Shown one piece after another: positions 37,500 to 48,870 of a stretch of 64,000 bases of DNA. The number at the start of each line of letters is the position of its first letter. Within the stretch, counting starts at the first letter, position 1. Origin of the DNA: Glossina fuscipes (Eukaryota > Arthropoda > Insecta > Diptera > Glossinidae); assembly GCF_014805625.2 (NCBI RefSeq), contig NW_023998457.1:5069553-5133552 (forward strand), read 5' to 3'. The notes under the pieces were generated by a model. The model worked only from the letters and a program-made list of their open reading frames with translations. It was not told the origin of the DNA and did not search any database. Position numbers and translations under genes: made by a program.

Positions 37500-38110
37500 A
37501 ATTGATCTAAGCTTGCCTGTCTGTCTGTCCCTTATTGTCGTGGCTGTGTTTGGCTTAAATTCGCGGGAAGAACTTTTGCTCGGTATGAAGTTGCACGGAG
37601 GTTTTAGATTGGCCTAACTCTCATCAATGGGGAGAATACGTCCGTATAGCGCATTCGTATCTGGAACTCGAGTATTAAACACCCTCGGCAGCGTGAGTGA
37701 CGCATTTTCACTCTGTGCGCCGTCGTCTATCTGTCACTCGTCGGCGGTGACGCATATTGGCAAACCAAGAAGTAGCATAAAGCTGGTATGTCCAACAACA
37801 TTAGAACACAGCAGATTAACCGCCCTGACCGCTTAGGTGCGGACATTTGGGGAATATCCGTGGTGGCTATGGTTGCCCCAAGTGCGGGAGCATTAAATGA
37901 TTAGAGATACCTGATCGGCCTCGCCCTGTTCAGAGAGGAAGTTTTAAACCATATCCAAACTTTTGAACTAGTGTTGTCTGCCAAGGCTGGGGTGTGCCCA
38001 AATCAACTCTATTAATTGCCAGTAGGTCTAGGGAACTTCTAAGATTTCGAGTCACCGACATATTTTGGCACAAAGGCGCACGTTCTTGAAAATGGTTCGT
38101 ACCAGACTAC
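37500..38110. other. GC-richer block of unknown origin
   Basis: The first ~60 bp (GCTTGCCTGTCTGTCTGTCCC) look like a family A fragment in minus orientation. From about 37560 to 38090 the sequence is clearly more GC-rich than the surroundings, with phrases such as GGGGAGAATACGTCCGTATAG, CACTCGTCGGCGGTGACG and CTTAGGTGCGGACATTTGG. A + strand frame near 37835 reads CGHLGNIRGGYGCPKCG, which superficially resembles a zinc-binding loop but ends at a stop soon after. It is probably the remnant of an old mobile element. No family could be assigned. Confidence 0.35.
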
Positions 38111-38279
38111 TTGCAATATAAATAAAATATTTTACGAAGTCGTTATAAGAATAACCTCTGGAGCGCGGTCCACTACAATATTTTCAAATCTATTTTATCC
38201 CATTTTTTTTCAATTTGCAGAATTCTTTCTTTGAATCGAGAAAGTAAATCATTCTGAAACGATCCATATAACTTAGGAA

Positions 38280-38660
38280 CAAAACCGGTCGGGAAAATTT
38301 AATATCCCCTGGGTAACACAAGAGATGCACAGCATAAATAGACTTAAGTATCTTTTTTTCGCAACCTACGACACTTGCGGTACAGGACATGTGAAGTATA
38401 CCGATCGATTCAAAATTATTTTCTGAAGCGATCCAAGCCACTCTCCCCGCCAGATGTCTATTTTGTCTTTCACTTAAGGTCATAATAATTGAGATATTTT
38501 GATGAAATTTATTGCATTGATGAATTTTGGTCGAACGACGAAGGCCAATAAGACTGGTTTGGATTCGACCACTTTTTCGGTCTCTTCCAATATAAGCCTC
38601 TTTATTTTGAAAAGATTTTATATAAATAACTGTATTAAGTGAAGTGGGGTAGGGTGAGGT
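38280..38660 (-). repeat. Dispersed repeat family A, minus orientation
   Basis: Contains CCTACGACACTTGCGGTACAGG, CGATCGATTCAAAATTATTTTC, 'TTGAGATATTTTGATGAAATTTATTG', GGATTCGACCACTTTTTCGG and TTTTGAAAAGATTTTATATAA. The 159-codon minus frame spanning it is the recurring accidental frame of this family. Confidence 0.75.
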
Positions 38661-39094
38661 ATATTTCACTACTGCGCATTTATTTGCTTTTATCTTGATT
38701 TTTTATTAGTAAGGCAAGTGTTTCTCGGTTTCTTGGTTTTTCAAGTTTTCTTTCGAAGCTCTTTCTCTTTTTCTTCCAATAATACGTTTTTTTACTTTTT
38801 GTTATTTTTTGTTTTTATACTTAAAGCAAAAAGTTGCCGTAATTTTCAAATTTCGAACCGTTTTAATGCTATACAGAACTGAACTGAAAATTTTATATAG
38901 AGAACAATGAGAACCCCTACTAGTATCGAATATAAATATCTCGATGTTACCTTTCAAATGATTGGTGTATGTAAAAAAAAAAAGAAGTATCCGCAACTTA
39001 AGTGTACTTTTTATTATTATTATCTTTCTGTCTAGAAAACATATTGATATTTAATGTATAAGTTTAACATTAGCACGCAGTAAACGTTTATGAA

Positions 39095-39100
39095 ATATAT

Positions 39101-39131
<31 letters not shown>

Positions 39132-39190
39132 GTGTATGTATATGTGTATGTATATTATATATATATATATATATAATATATATATATATG
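39095..39190. repeat. (AT)n / (TATG)n compound microsatellite
   Basis: AT runs separated by TATGTGTATG units, about 95 bp in total. Confidence 0.9.
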
Positions 39191-39919
39191 ATAGACATTA
39201 TTACGTTCCTTAATATGAATTCATAAGCTGGAGGTGAAATATTATATATGTGTAGGTTTATCAACGTAGACACCTCTCGTCCTTCGCCTTGTTTATTCGC
39301 TTAGTTCATTTACATATAGATAACTTACTGACACTTAACTTTGTGCTCTTATGTATGAAACTAACTAAGTCTATCATATTTATATGAATGCATGTATGTG
39401 TTAATATGAAATAAACTTACATGAGTACATATACGTATGCATGTATGTTATGTACACGTGTATGTGTGTAAATTTCAATTAAATCCTGATGTCTGCACAT
39501 ATTGTATAAAGGTTAATGGAAAGTTATATGAACGACGAAAATATGCACAAACATATTTTATATTTACCTATACATACATCATGTCATATGAATCGGAATT
39601 AATGATTTTTACTTTCTTTTTTTTTCATATATTTTATTCATGCTGTTCATTCAATTAAAGGAAAATGTGTTTATTTATACAATATGTCGTAACGATATCC
39701 TTGATTATCTACTACATAGAATATTCATATATTTGTCCCCTTTCACATTTTCAATTTTCATTGGATATCCATGTCACATGTTCAATGAAAAATGCAAAAG
39801 TGAATATTCATACTTTTAGTGAAATCAATGCATAAATCATATAATATAACGAAAAAGCATAAGGTGATCAGAGATTTATTTTCGTATGGGATTTTGTATG
39901 AGTTTTATTTCGCATAATA

Positions 39920-40362
39920 ACCACGTCCGACTGCCCGCTTATCTTTCTTGGTAACCCATCATGAAAGAGGTTTGGTCCGGGGAGATAGTCCCGTGGGAAT
40001 CCGTCATTGCAAACTCATGGGGAATGACTCCTTCCTGTTGTCCGTGCATCTTTCCTGGGAACCCATCATGGAGTTATCGAGAAGACTATAAGTCGCCTGC
40101 TTGCAAGGCTTCTTTACTAAGCCATCAGCCGTTATTAAGGCTCAGGGCTGTGAGTTGTCAACGCAGTCGTGTGGTTGGATGCCTGATATTGCTGGATTAA
40201 GACTTCTCCTTAAACATATAGAAGAGAAAAATTTGTTGGCAGACCAAGAGTTATGGATCATCCGAATGCGAGATTATCTATTACACGTCAAGTCACCACA
40301 ATCAGTCAGTGACCACAATTTTGCATCTTTCCTAAATCATAGACTAAAGTACTTGTAATAAC
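39920..40362. other. Unclassified block with a ~105 bp internal duplication
   Basis: CTTTCTTGGTAACCCATCATG near 39946 recurs as CTTTCCTGGGAACCCATCATG near 40050. The plus strand is open from 39961 to 40200 and from 40101 to 40358 in another frame, but I recognise no protein. The block ends exactly where a mariner tail begins (40363). Confidence 0.4.
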
Positions 40363-40624
40363 TCATCTTTTTCTTGCATTGCAAAATTTCTTTAATGATA
40401 AACAATTGGAATCTAGGGAGGATTGTGAAAATCGACTACTAGAGTTTTTTGCAAATAGAGACCAGGACTTCTATGAGAGAGGCATTTTGAAGTTACCTTT
40501 AAAATGGCAACAAATCGTACAACAAAACAGTGCATATTTTACCTAAATCGGACAATCCGAAGCATGTTAAATAAAGTCCTGAAGTTCATATAAAAATAAT
40601 GGATTTCTTTTTCCCCAAACTAAT
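40363..40624 (+). mobile_element. 5'-truncated mariner: transposase C-terminus plus right terminal repeat
   Basis: Begins at CATCTTTTTCTTGCATTGC and encodes the same tail as the 9.1 kb element (LALQNFF..., CENRLLEFFANRDQDFYERG), broken early by a stop. It ends with ATAATGGATTTCTTTTTCC and CCCAAAC, the same right inverted end. It keeps 14 nt near 40484 that the 9.5 kb copy lacks. No left end or N-terminus is visible upstream. Confidence 0.82.
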
Positions 40625-40689
40625 ATATATATAGGTTCTTGCATGTATTTTGATCATTTTTTCACTTGGAAATGGCTTTCATTGAGAAA

Positions 40690-41320
40690 AATTAGTGCAA
40701 TAATCAAAATATTGTCCAGCATTTCCTACAACTCTTTCCTATCTTTCTGGCAACATGGCGAAGCGTATCAAACGGACGACATTCGTTTAACCCCAATCTA
40801 ATCATCGACCCGTTTTCACACTTCTTCAGGATTAGCGCGTCAGCTAAGCCATCCTGAATCGATCTGAACAAGTGGTAATCAGAAGGTAGTATCTCTGGCG
40901 AGTGCACGTGGCACGGTGAAATGATTCGAGCCGATTCGAGCTACAACAGTTTATGCTTGACAATTCTTGTAATGTGTGGCTGAGCGTTGTCGTGCAAGAG
41001 GATGACTTTGCGTCCGTTAATCGATATTGCTGGTATTCTTTGCAACAATATATCGTGCAAATTGTTCAAGCGGTAGATATCTGGAGTAATTGTTGCGTTC
41101 GGTTATTGGAACTCGTAACATGCTACACCTTGCTGATCCCACCGTATGCACAGTAAAACATTATAGCCATGAATATTCCTTTTCGTGAGGATCGCTCTCC
41201 TGAGCTAATGCATGACTTCTTGCGTTGGGGATTGTCGTAGTAGATTGACTTTACGTCGAAAGTCACAATGTTCAGCAGAAAACTCGTCTTTATTTGCCTG
41301 GAAGCAACGAAATGCAATAT
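40690..41320 (-). mobile_element. Second mariner remnant (irritans-like transposase, C-terminal half)
   Basis: Read on the minus strand from 41317: IVTFDVKSIYYDNPQRKKS (first catalytic Asp kept, the usual GDEKW box altered), then stops, then VILLHDNAQPHITRIVKHKLL near 40985 (second catalytic Asp), then SPEILPSDYHLFRSIQDGLA at about 40900-40840 (third Asp kept), then a C-terminal RKIGKS...W region. Frameshifts and stops make it a pseudogene. The motif set is that of DD34D mariners of irritans type, clearly a different lineage from the element beside it. Its N-terminal half is not visible. Confidence 0.82.
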
Positions 41321-42064
41321 ATGCGATATGATATAATATAAATGCTATGGGGGCTATGAGTATGCACTTTATCCGCCAGTCAAATTTCGCATCCAGGCAA
41401 TATAAACTGAAATTGCGCAGGCATTCATTCTGTTACTTAACAATCTCTGCAGCGAGATTCTATAAATTTTTAAGTGCACTTTTCTGTTTTCCAATATCGT
41501 CTGATATAATATAAATGTTTCCTATTCTTAATGCTTATGCGATTGTAGACTTTGTTTGTATCACAGCGAGTTTCTTAATGTCTTAGCAAGTTTAACCTGT
41601 TAACTAAAACATCTTTCAATTTTAGTTTTTTTTTAATAAATAAATCCTTCGTTTAACTGTATAAATGCTTTTCGAACCATGGATGCGTGCTTTAAGTTCG
41701 CGATCGTAAGCAATAATTGATCCTATATCCATAAAGAGCCAAAGAGACAGACGGACGGACACGGATAGATCCATTCAGACTACCAATCTGTGGTATCCCT
41801 ATACCTTGTTTTCGAATGTTACAAACAGGATGATAAATCTAGCATCTTTAATTTACGGCGATTTGTCTAATAACATATATAACTATGTTCGCCTTAACTT
41901 TCTTAACTGTAAATATTAACCAAAACGTATTATGAGTGCTTTAAATCGGATTTATACCACATAGTTTGCAATTATGGTAAGGCATCAAGTGGCCGAGAAT
42001 GTTCCTCTGCTATTTCTCTGACTGAAATTTCACAGATGACTGAGAGAATTGAATAACGAAAGTA

Positions 42065-43080
42065 AAAAAAAAAAAAACCTAATCGGAACTCTTCAAAAAT
42101 TGTTTTAAATTACCCATCATAGGATGTAACATAAAATTTTCGAAAAAAAAAACAAAAAATTTTATTCCGCTGTAAACGAATCTTTCACACCCATCTTGGT
42201 TATACCAAAAAATACTAAATAAAAAGACCAAGATTTCTACACTCTATAAAATTTAGTGAGCGTGAATGACTTTTCGTGGAAAGTAGAAATTTTCATCGTG
42301 TCCTCTGTATAATTTAAGGTAGCGCAATGTAGAAACCATCGTAACCTCTCCATCGTTAACGTCTCTGTAATAACGAAGACTACAGATGTTATAACAGAAG
42401 CTGACTACTTCCCACCATGAGAGCACGAGAAGAAATGTAATGAAACAATACAAAGCTTGACATGTTACTGCAAACAAGCGATACAAGGCGAGTAAATTTG
42501 TTCTTAGTTTTTATTGCATTGTAGGCGTGTTTTTTTTTTTTTGACCAATTCGGACCGTTCTCAAATTGTTTTGCAAGCTTGTAGGCGATTGCTTAATTTT
42601 TTCAAACGAGAGAATGTTTATTACAGATATCCAGTTAGACAGGCGGAGAGATAGATAGATGAACCGATGGACAGACAGGCTAAAGTAGATTCTAAATCGC
42701 CACACTATGAGGCATCACGAAGAAAACGTACGCTCAAAGTTTTATAGGTTTAGTGACCATACTTTGTGTTTCCCCTCTCCCTTAGTCAGCAGGCTACTGT
42801 ACGGGAGCCAGGCCATTTTCAATGGCAACGGAGCATGTAAGAGTTTCCGATATTTTTACCAAATTTGAAGCTGATAGCTCCTGTGGCTAGGAGAACGTTT
42901 AGAATGAACATTACAAAAACGGACAGGCGGACATGCTTAAATCGATTCAAAATATAATGGTGATCAAATATACTCTCTATACTTTATATTGGTCCTCTGT
43001 GAAGGCTTCCTTCTGAACGTTGCAGACGTTTTGACAAAATGAACATACCACGAATCCTTCGCTAATGGGAGTATTATAAA
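42065..43080 (+). repeat. Dispersed repeat family B, plus copy with internal foreign segment
   Basis: The left part (about 42130-42200) has CGAATCTTTCACACCCATCTTGG. The segment 42210-42480 does not match the family. The right part has TTTGACCAATTCGGACCG, GACAGGCGGAGAG (42634) and ACGGACAGGCGGACATGC (42918). It ends with CGTTGCAGACGTTTTGACAAAATG and CCTTCGCTAATGGGAG. Confidence 0.65.
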
Positions 43081-43829
43081 AAACTTCTTAACAGCACTCT
43101 AAACACTTTGCCAATGTAGATGGATAGAGGTTAGTAATGAGAATAAGCTATCGCATGCAGTGTAGTGTAGTAGCTGCTGAGCATATCCATAGTTATGGAT
43201 TTTTAGTTTACTTAGCAAAACAGGTCAAGGTATATGAATACAGAAGGATAATGCAAAAGAATACAGATTTTTTGCATATCTGAAATAAAATGACTCTTGA
43301 GGTAACCATAAGCATGTTTGCGTAAATGCGTGCGGAAATTATTATTATATATATTTTTTTTTCTCTTCAAAAAATATTTTCCAACAATTTGTAGTAAACT
43401 TTCCTTAATAATTTAAACAAAATTGTTCAGGTTAGTTTTTTCGTTAGTTTTCTTTTTTGTTTTCCTTCTAATTGAGAGCAAAGCAAGTTAAACGAAAAGT
43501 TGTAAAAAAAAAAAAAAAAAAAATTTGCTATCCCTTGCGACTGAAATTGAAACAGGTAGATAGACATGTATGACAAATTTCACATAACTTCCGTTTAACT
43601 CGTTAGATGCGGAAATAAATATTTTCCTACTGTGGCATTTCTTTAAGGTCCATTGTCGATTATGCTATATACATCACCAGTATACTCGGGATCGGCAATA
43701 AAGATCACATCACGCGGAAAATGTATTTTAATTTTTTTCAAATTATTTATTTACTTATTCGCGACTATCAAGTGTGTACACGCTTGTTCTCCATTCTCAA
43801 TGTAATGATAGAGTTCACTTTGATCGTGT

Positions 43830-43905
43830 TTATAGTGAGTGCTCAATCGGTAAAGACGTAACACATTCGGTGGGCTGCGGCCGTTTCGCTATCTCTTTCT
43901 CATCA
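43830..43905 (-). repeat. tRNA/SINE-like repeat, copy 2
   Basis: On the plus strand TATAGTGAGTGCTCAATCGG is followed by TAAAGACGTAACAC, the same order as copy 1 at 13.45 kb (TATAGTGAGTGCTTAGTCGG). The flank CTATCTCTTT is also shared with copy 1. The element reads in the minus direction by comparison with copy 3. Confidence 0.5.
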
Positions 43906-44189
43906 ACGAATTAAACGAAGGGTAAATAAATGAAAACTATAAAGCAAAAGTCAATTTACATTGGCACATCAATTATTAAATTGCCTTTAAGGAGTTCTGC
44001 TTATATCAGGTGAAAGACTTTTTAAAGGTCTCCTCCAATAGTAATAATAGTTATATATTCAAAGCTCTTAAAAAGCCCACGTTCTCGATCAGCTCTCATA
44101 CCGAGTGTTTCATCCTTAATCAACAAAATAGTATATCGAAGAAAGACAGTTTGCTCTGATATTTCGTGAATACAGCAATACAGGCAAGT

Positions 44190-44450
44190 ACCCTCTTTAG
44201 TTACACAACAGAACTTGATATTGATTCCCCTTTTATTATATCGAACTAAGCTTGATTTCCTGTCGGTTCATAAGTCCATCTCATATCTGTCCCTGTTATT
44301 TTATGTTCAATCTACAGGCCGCAAGTTTCGAAAAATATTGATGAAATTTGGTACATCAACATTTTTTGGGGCCAATGCAGATCGCCGCAGAAACTAAGGC
44401 AGATCGGGCCACTTTTTTGACTACTTCCAATGTAAAGCTTTGTTTTAGAC
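44190..44450 (-). repeat. Dispersed repeat family A, minus orientation
   Basis: Contains TTATTATATCGAACTAAGCTTG, 'CGAAAAATATTGATGAAATTTGG', GATCGGGCCACTTTTTTGAC and CTTCCAATGTAAAG. The Pol-like appearance of the plus open frame at 44215-44397 is the family's accidental frame. Confidence 0.7.
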
Positions 44451-44669
44451 TTGTGTATGTTTACATCTACATTCAACAAACTAATGTAGAGTATTTGATA
44501 GTTGGTCGTAATCTACTATAATGAATTTACTTGCTTTTGTCTTTGGTTTTTCTTAAACAAAGATCGCGACGGAGTTATATGTTTTTCAAAGTAGAGGGCG
44601 ATGCGTTCTATCAATTTTGAATAAATAGAATAAACGCAACAGATTATACTACAAGAACCACACCAAAGA

Positions 44670-45165
44670 AAAGCAAGTAAGAACATTATAGTCGGGCAAC
44701 ACCGGTATTTACGTACACTACACCACTTCGCTTGATACAGTTATTCACTCACTTTGATAATAAGCGACAATTCTTCTATCGGAAGAGAGAAAGTAAGGGT
44801 TTGCTTCTCGTGACATCGCCTACATATGTTAAGGTCGAAAAAAAAAAAAATAAACCTATGTGATCCAAAAGCTTATTGGCTTATAAGGGCGCACATTTCA
44901 TGAGAATCCTTATATGTGGTGACATCGAAAAAATAGACTAACGTGATCCAAGTTTGATATAGTTTGGTTTCTTTGTCGAAATATTAAAAATTCGACTCTT
45001 TTTTCATATTCATTCAGTTGCCGTAGGAACGGTTATATTAGATTCAGAATCATTTCTGAATCGGTCGGTTTAATAAAAGATGTGTCCGTCTTAAGCCCTT
45101 CTGCATGTCACTAATTTAATACATCCTGTACCACAAATAGCGTAAGCTATAATAAAGTCTTACGT
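44670..45165 (+). repeat. Dispersed repeat family A, well-preserved plus copy
   Basis: Starts AAGTAAGAACATTATAGTCGG then CGTACACTACACCACTTCGC. It runs through TTCTTCTATCGGAAGAGAG, GATCCAAGTTTGATATAG, CGAAATATTAAAAATTCGAC, GATTCAGAATCATTTCTGAATC and TAATAAAAGATGTGTCC, and ends CATCCTGTACCACAAATAGCG. It lacks the GGACAGAC core, so it is internally shortened. It gives the clearest view of the family's left end. Confidence 0.8.
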
Positions 45166-46194
45166 AAGATTCCGTACCGTGTGTAGACTCTATTGGGCTC
45201 TCATGACTATTTCATGGCAAGAACTTCTCCTAAACTTTGTTTTTCTTTGATTATCCTTACAAAACTAGTGCTTTTTTTGGTGGAGTACATTACACGGCTG
45301 TACTTTATAATTGTGAGGGTGCATAGAAGCCTAGACAAGTGGACGATTTTTTTTTTTTTTCAATCGGTGCCTTTGCTCTAAAGACTTTTTTTAATTCGCT
45401 TAAACGCTTTTCTCATAGGTTAATATATAAGCCTTAACATATATAAACGAATCTAAGCCCGCCAATGAGCGCATTCAGCATTGGCAGTAAACGTGTTAAG
45501 TGTAAAAGATAAAAAAAAAAGAAAATTTTATAAACAAAGAGTCGGCCAAGTTGGGAAAAACTTTTAAGTTTGCCAACATTCCAGAACTGAAAAAGCAAAA
45601 TGCAAAATAAAAACAACTGAGGCAAAAAATTTTCAAATTAAGAGTGGAATAATACACCCACAGCAAATAAACTGCACGTCGTCCCCTTAGCAAAATATAA
45701 GGTCAACTACACCAGCAGCATCAATTTTAATTTAAAGTTACATAGTTCTTTACATTGAAAGTCTAACACTCAGGCAGGATGCTGGGCAGCTATATAAAAG
45801 TCTAGAATGTAAAGTTTTCTCTAACTTGTGGTATTTTTTCCCTTTTTTTTTTAATTTAAAAGCATATACCAACATATCTCGACAAACAAAACTTTGTGAT
45901 ACGCTACTTGCCTTGTTTGAAGAGATCCTCTATAGAATATATATTGTTTTGTTTGAAGTCTATATTCGCAGACCGTTGCAGTTATCCTCCAGTGATGGGC
46001 GAAAATCGTCGAGACTTTAAAGCTAGAGCTGGAGAACAGAGACTGACATAACTTATGTTTAAGTCATGATTGACAATATAGAAATATTTGAACAGAGCGA
46101 CAAATTTTTTCCCTTTAATATGGCGGACCATTCGGGGCATATCTGTCACCTATGCGTGGAATACGGTTGAGTGAAGAAGTTTGGAAAGAAATTT

Positions 46195-46335
46195 ACAAAG
46201 TGGTAGCCTAGTCGGTAAGTGTTGCGAATTTACCGAAAGCTCACTCACTATGGCTGCAAACTGCTCTAAGATTTAAGTTCGCGAACGTTGACTTGAGTGT
46301 CGCGACAGTTATTTACCGGTCTCTGCCGAGGTCTC
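46195..46335 (+). repeat. tRNA/SINE-like repeat, copy 3
   Basis: TAGCCTAGTCGG at 46204-46215 matches the pol III A-box consensus TRGCNNARYNGG, and AAGTTCGCGAACG at about 46275-46287 resembles a B-box. The stretch TTACCGAAAGCTCACTCACTATGGCTGC is the reverse complement of the shared body in copies 1 and 2. A-to-B spacing of about 70 bp is longer than in a tRNA gene, so this is not a functional tRNA. No poly-A tail was seen. Confidence 0.5.
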
Positions 46336-47079
46336 AATACATATTTGTAACAAGCAGTGAGTAGCAGTTAAAGCACGTTAAAGACTCTTAATTAATAATG
46401 GAGAAGTACAGTCGCTTCAAAAGATATCTGAAAATGAAAAAGTTATAAAAGTTACGTTTGTATTGGGTGAACTTTCGGTTCCCATAATAACCTAAAACCG
46501 TTATACGAAAGCTGTGTGAAGAATGTTAGCTAATATCACTTTTTCGTTCACTTTTTGAAAGCAAATCGGGGAGATTCTACACCAATGTTTGCTGTAAATT
46601 GAAAGCAAGCATCTTTTTTCTTTAATTATTATGGATATGATTGCACGCGAGCGGCTTGGACTTATTCTAATACTTTGTCAAATTACTTTACATCGTTTCA
46701 ATATTCATTGATTATATTAAAACTTTTGCTAACAATGCTAAGTCGCCTCTGGGGCTCATAAAAAGTGGTCTAAGGAATTCTACGTTACTTATATCATGAA
46801 AAGCTTAGATTGATCCTGTGTTTTAAAGCAGGCACGGGCAACTACCGACTCATAATGTTGTATACGTTTAAAATTTCAGATAATTCACAATTTGTTCGCA
46901 CATAGCGATGCTGCACATGAATTACGTCTACCTTTATTACCCCATCTTGTTCGCACTTCTGGAGTGTTATGAAAATTAAAGTTGGCCCGCTGGCAAAAAA
47001 TCTTGCCTAACCCTGCTTTACACTAACCCTACAATATTCACTTGTACAACGATTACCAAGCTATGGATACTATGCAAAT

Positions 47080-47330
47080 CTTATTGAGTCCATCCAACGG
47101 AAATTTCGACTGTTTGCGTTGCACTGCTAGGCTTGGGATTCATCGGTAACGCTATCCCCGTATGCAAATAGTTTGAAGCTTATGGATTTATAGTCACTTC
47201 AGAGAAGAAGGGAAATGTTGGTCACGGTACAGTGATATTTTTTCCTTGGCATTGTTGGATCAGGAAATGTTGAAGATATTCTGTTTCGGATTCTTAGGCA
47301 GAGTGTTCCTTTGGCACTCATACACTGTTG
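47080..47330 (+). mobile_element. LINE (non-LTR retrotransposon) reverse-transcriptase remnant
   Basis: From 47086 one frame reads ESIQRKFRLFALHC, then a stop, then AWDSSVTLSPYANSLKLMDL, stop, SLQRRREML. This pattern (ESIQR.F..FAL ... LPPY..R..L..L.SL..RR) is the region after the reverse-transcriptase core in jockey-superfamily LINEs. Several stops make it a pseudogene fragment. The downstream plus frame at 47465-47749 may be a frame-shifted continuation but is too diverged to claim. Confidence 0.6.
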
Positions 47331-48169
47331 TATTAATTATCTTCTTTAGTGAGTGAGTGGTACAACCGCTTAGAACTCTTTTACTCAGTTACTGTAATGT
47401 GAAAAAATAGGTCGATAGTCCGAACTGTGAGAAATATCAAATTGAGTGAATATTCTTTTATTATATGCAATGCATAAGAGTTAAAATCGCATATCGCTTT
47501 TGTAATAATGTCGTTTTTCCATTTCCATATCTCCATTTATATTCTAAACGTAACGCGGGCAATATTAATAACAAACACATATATAGAGAACTAAATATAT
47601 CACAAGGTTTACCATTCCTTACTAACCTTTTTGCATATGTCAATCTTCCAACAATCGACCGGCAAACATGCGAACGTGTTCTTGGACTAAGGGACGAAAA
47701 TCGCAAAACTTATTTAGAGTCTCATCTTCAACCAACAATAAACATATGAGTATGTACTTTATGCAGTCGATGACAAGTACACTGTTACACAGTGCAACAA
47801 ACGAATGGAAGCATCTAATAGACCGTCATTTTGTGATGGTGTAGATGCATACATATAGAAATGTTGTAATTTTTATTACCTTCTTCTTAATAATGTTTTT
47901 ACTTTACTTTTCCTCTTCTTCGTTAAAATAGCTATTTCAAAAAAGTTCAACACGTTCCTGACAAAGCTTACAACAAGGAAAACTTATCATCCTTGTCAGC
48001 AGCAAAACTTTTTCTGTTTTCTTTTCCTTTTTCTTCTTAAATAATGGTTGAAAATTTAATTTCATTTCGGTTAACTTTTTCATGAAATATAAACCAATGT
48101 GTTGTGTAGATCACAAAGTATTTTTCACATTTTTCTACGTAGTCCCTTTTACTCTTTTCTTTTAGATAT

Positions 48170-48870
48170 ATATAATTTTGTCAAAACACTTGCAACGTCC
48201 AGAAGAAAGCTTCAGAGAACCCAGAATCAATATCTTAATCCATTTAAACATGTCCATCTGTCCGTCAATATAAGGTCTCTTGTAAACTTTCTTCCCGAAA
48301 GTAAAGCTACCAATTTCAAATCTAGCAGAAGCATTGGAAGTTCTTGCACGCGGGATGATATTGAAAATGGGTCTACGATGCTACATAAACTGAGAAGACA
48401 TCTGTTTCATAAACGAGAAAAAAATTGTTCCTCTGTTCATTACTCAAAAACCACAGCAGATAAATGTACAATAATTTGAATGCATATGCTACGACCGATG
48501 CTGTAGCGCCTGTAAAATAAGAAAAAAATTGACCACGCCTACCCAAATCAAAATTGAATTTTTTTTTTCACGCCTTTATAACGCGCAAAAGCAAACTGTA
48601 AACCCCTACAAAGTATATAAGTTTTCAAATTTCGGAAGCATCTAGGCATGTCCATCTGTCCGTTTGCCCAACTATGTAATATACGTGTGATAAATATTTT
48701 TCCATTCGCAAAAGTGAAGCTATCGCCTCCAAACTTGCAATAGATGCGCAATATAAATTTCCGCCGTGCCCACTCCACATTAGAGAGTATGGAAATTTAT
48801 TTCCTCATTTTTAGTCTTGCCTAGGCTAACGGTAAAAAGATTCGGTCACGACCGAATATAATTTTCTTAT
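48170..48870 (-). repeat. Dispersed repeat family B, minus orientation, with intact terminal palindrome
   Basis: Contains two core regions (CATGTCCATCTGTCCGTC near 48249 and CATGTCCATCTGTCCG near 48648) and an AATTGACCACGCCTACCC segment. Its end is TTCGGTCACGACCGAA (48841-48856) followed by TATAATTTTCTTATTTGC. The palindrome is the best-preserved copy of the family's end. Confidence 0.75.

Noticed and set aside
38190..38669. 159-codon minus-strand open frame
   Set aside because: It lies on a family A copy, and the same peptide phrases (e.g. NEFHQNIS) arise from another family A copy at 29003-29344. It is an accidental frame of a repeat.
46204..46287. Functional tRNA gene
   Set aside because: A-box and B-box-like motifs exist, but spacing is too long and no acceptor stem or anticodon arm could be folded by eye. 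Treated as SINE-like.
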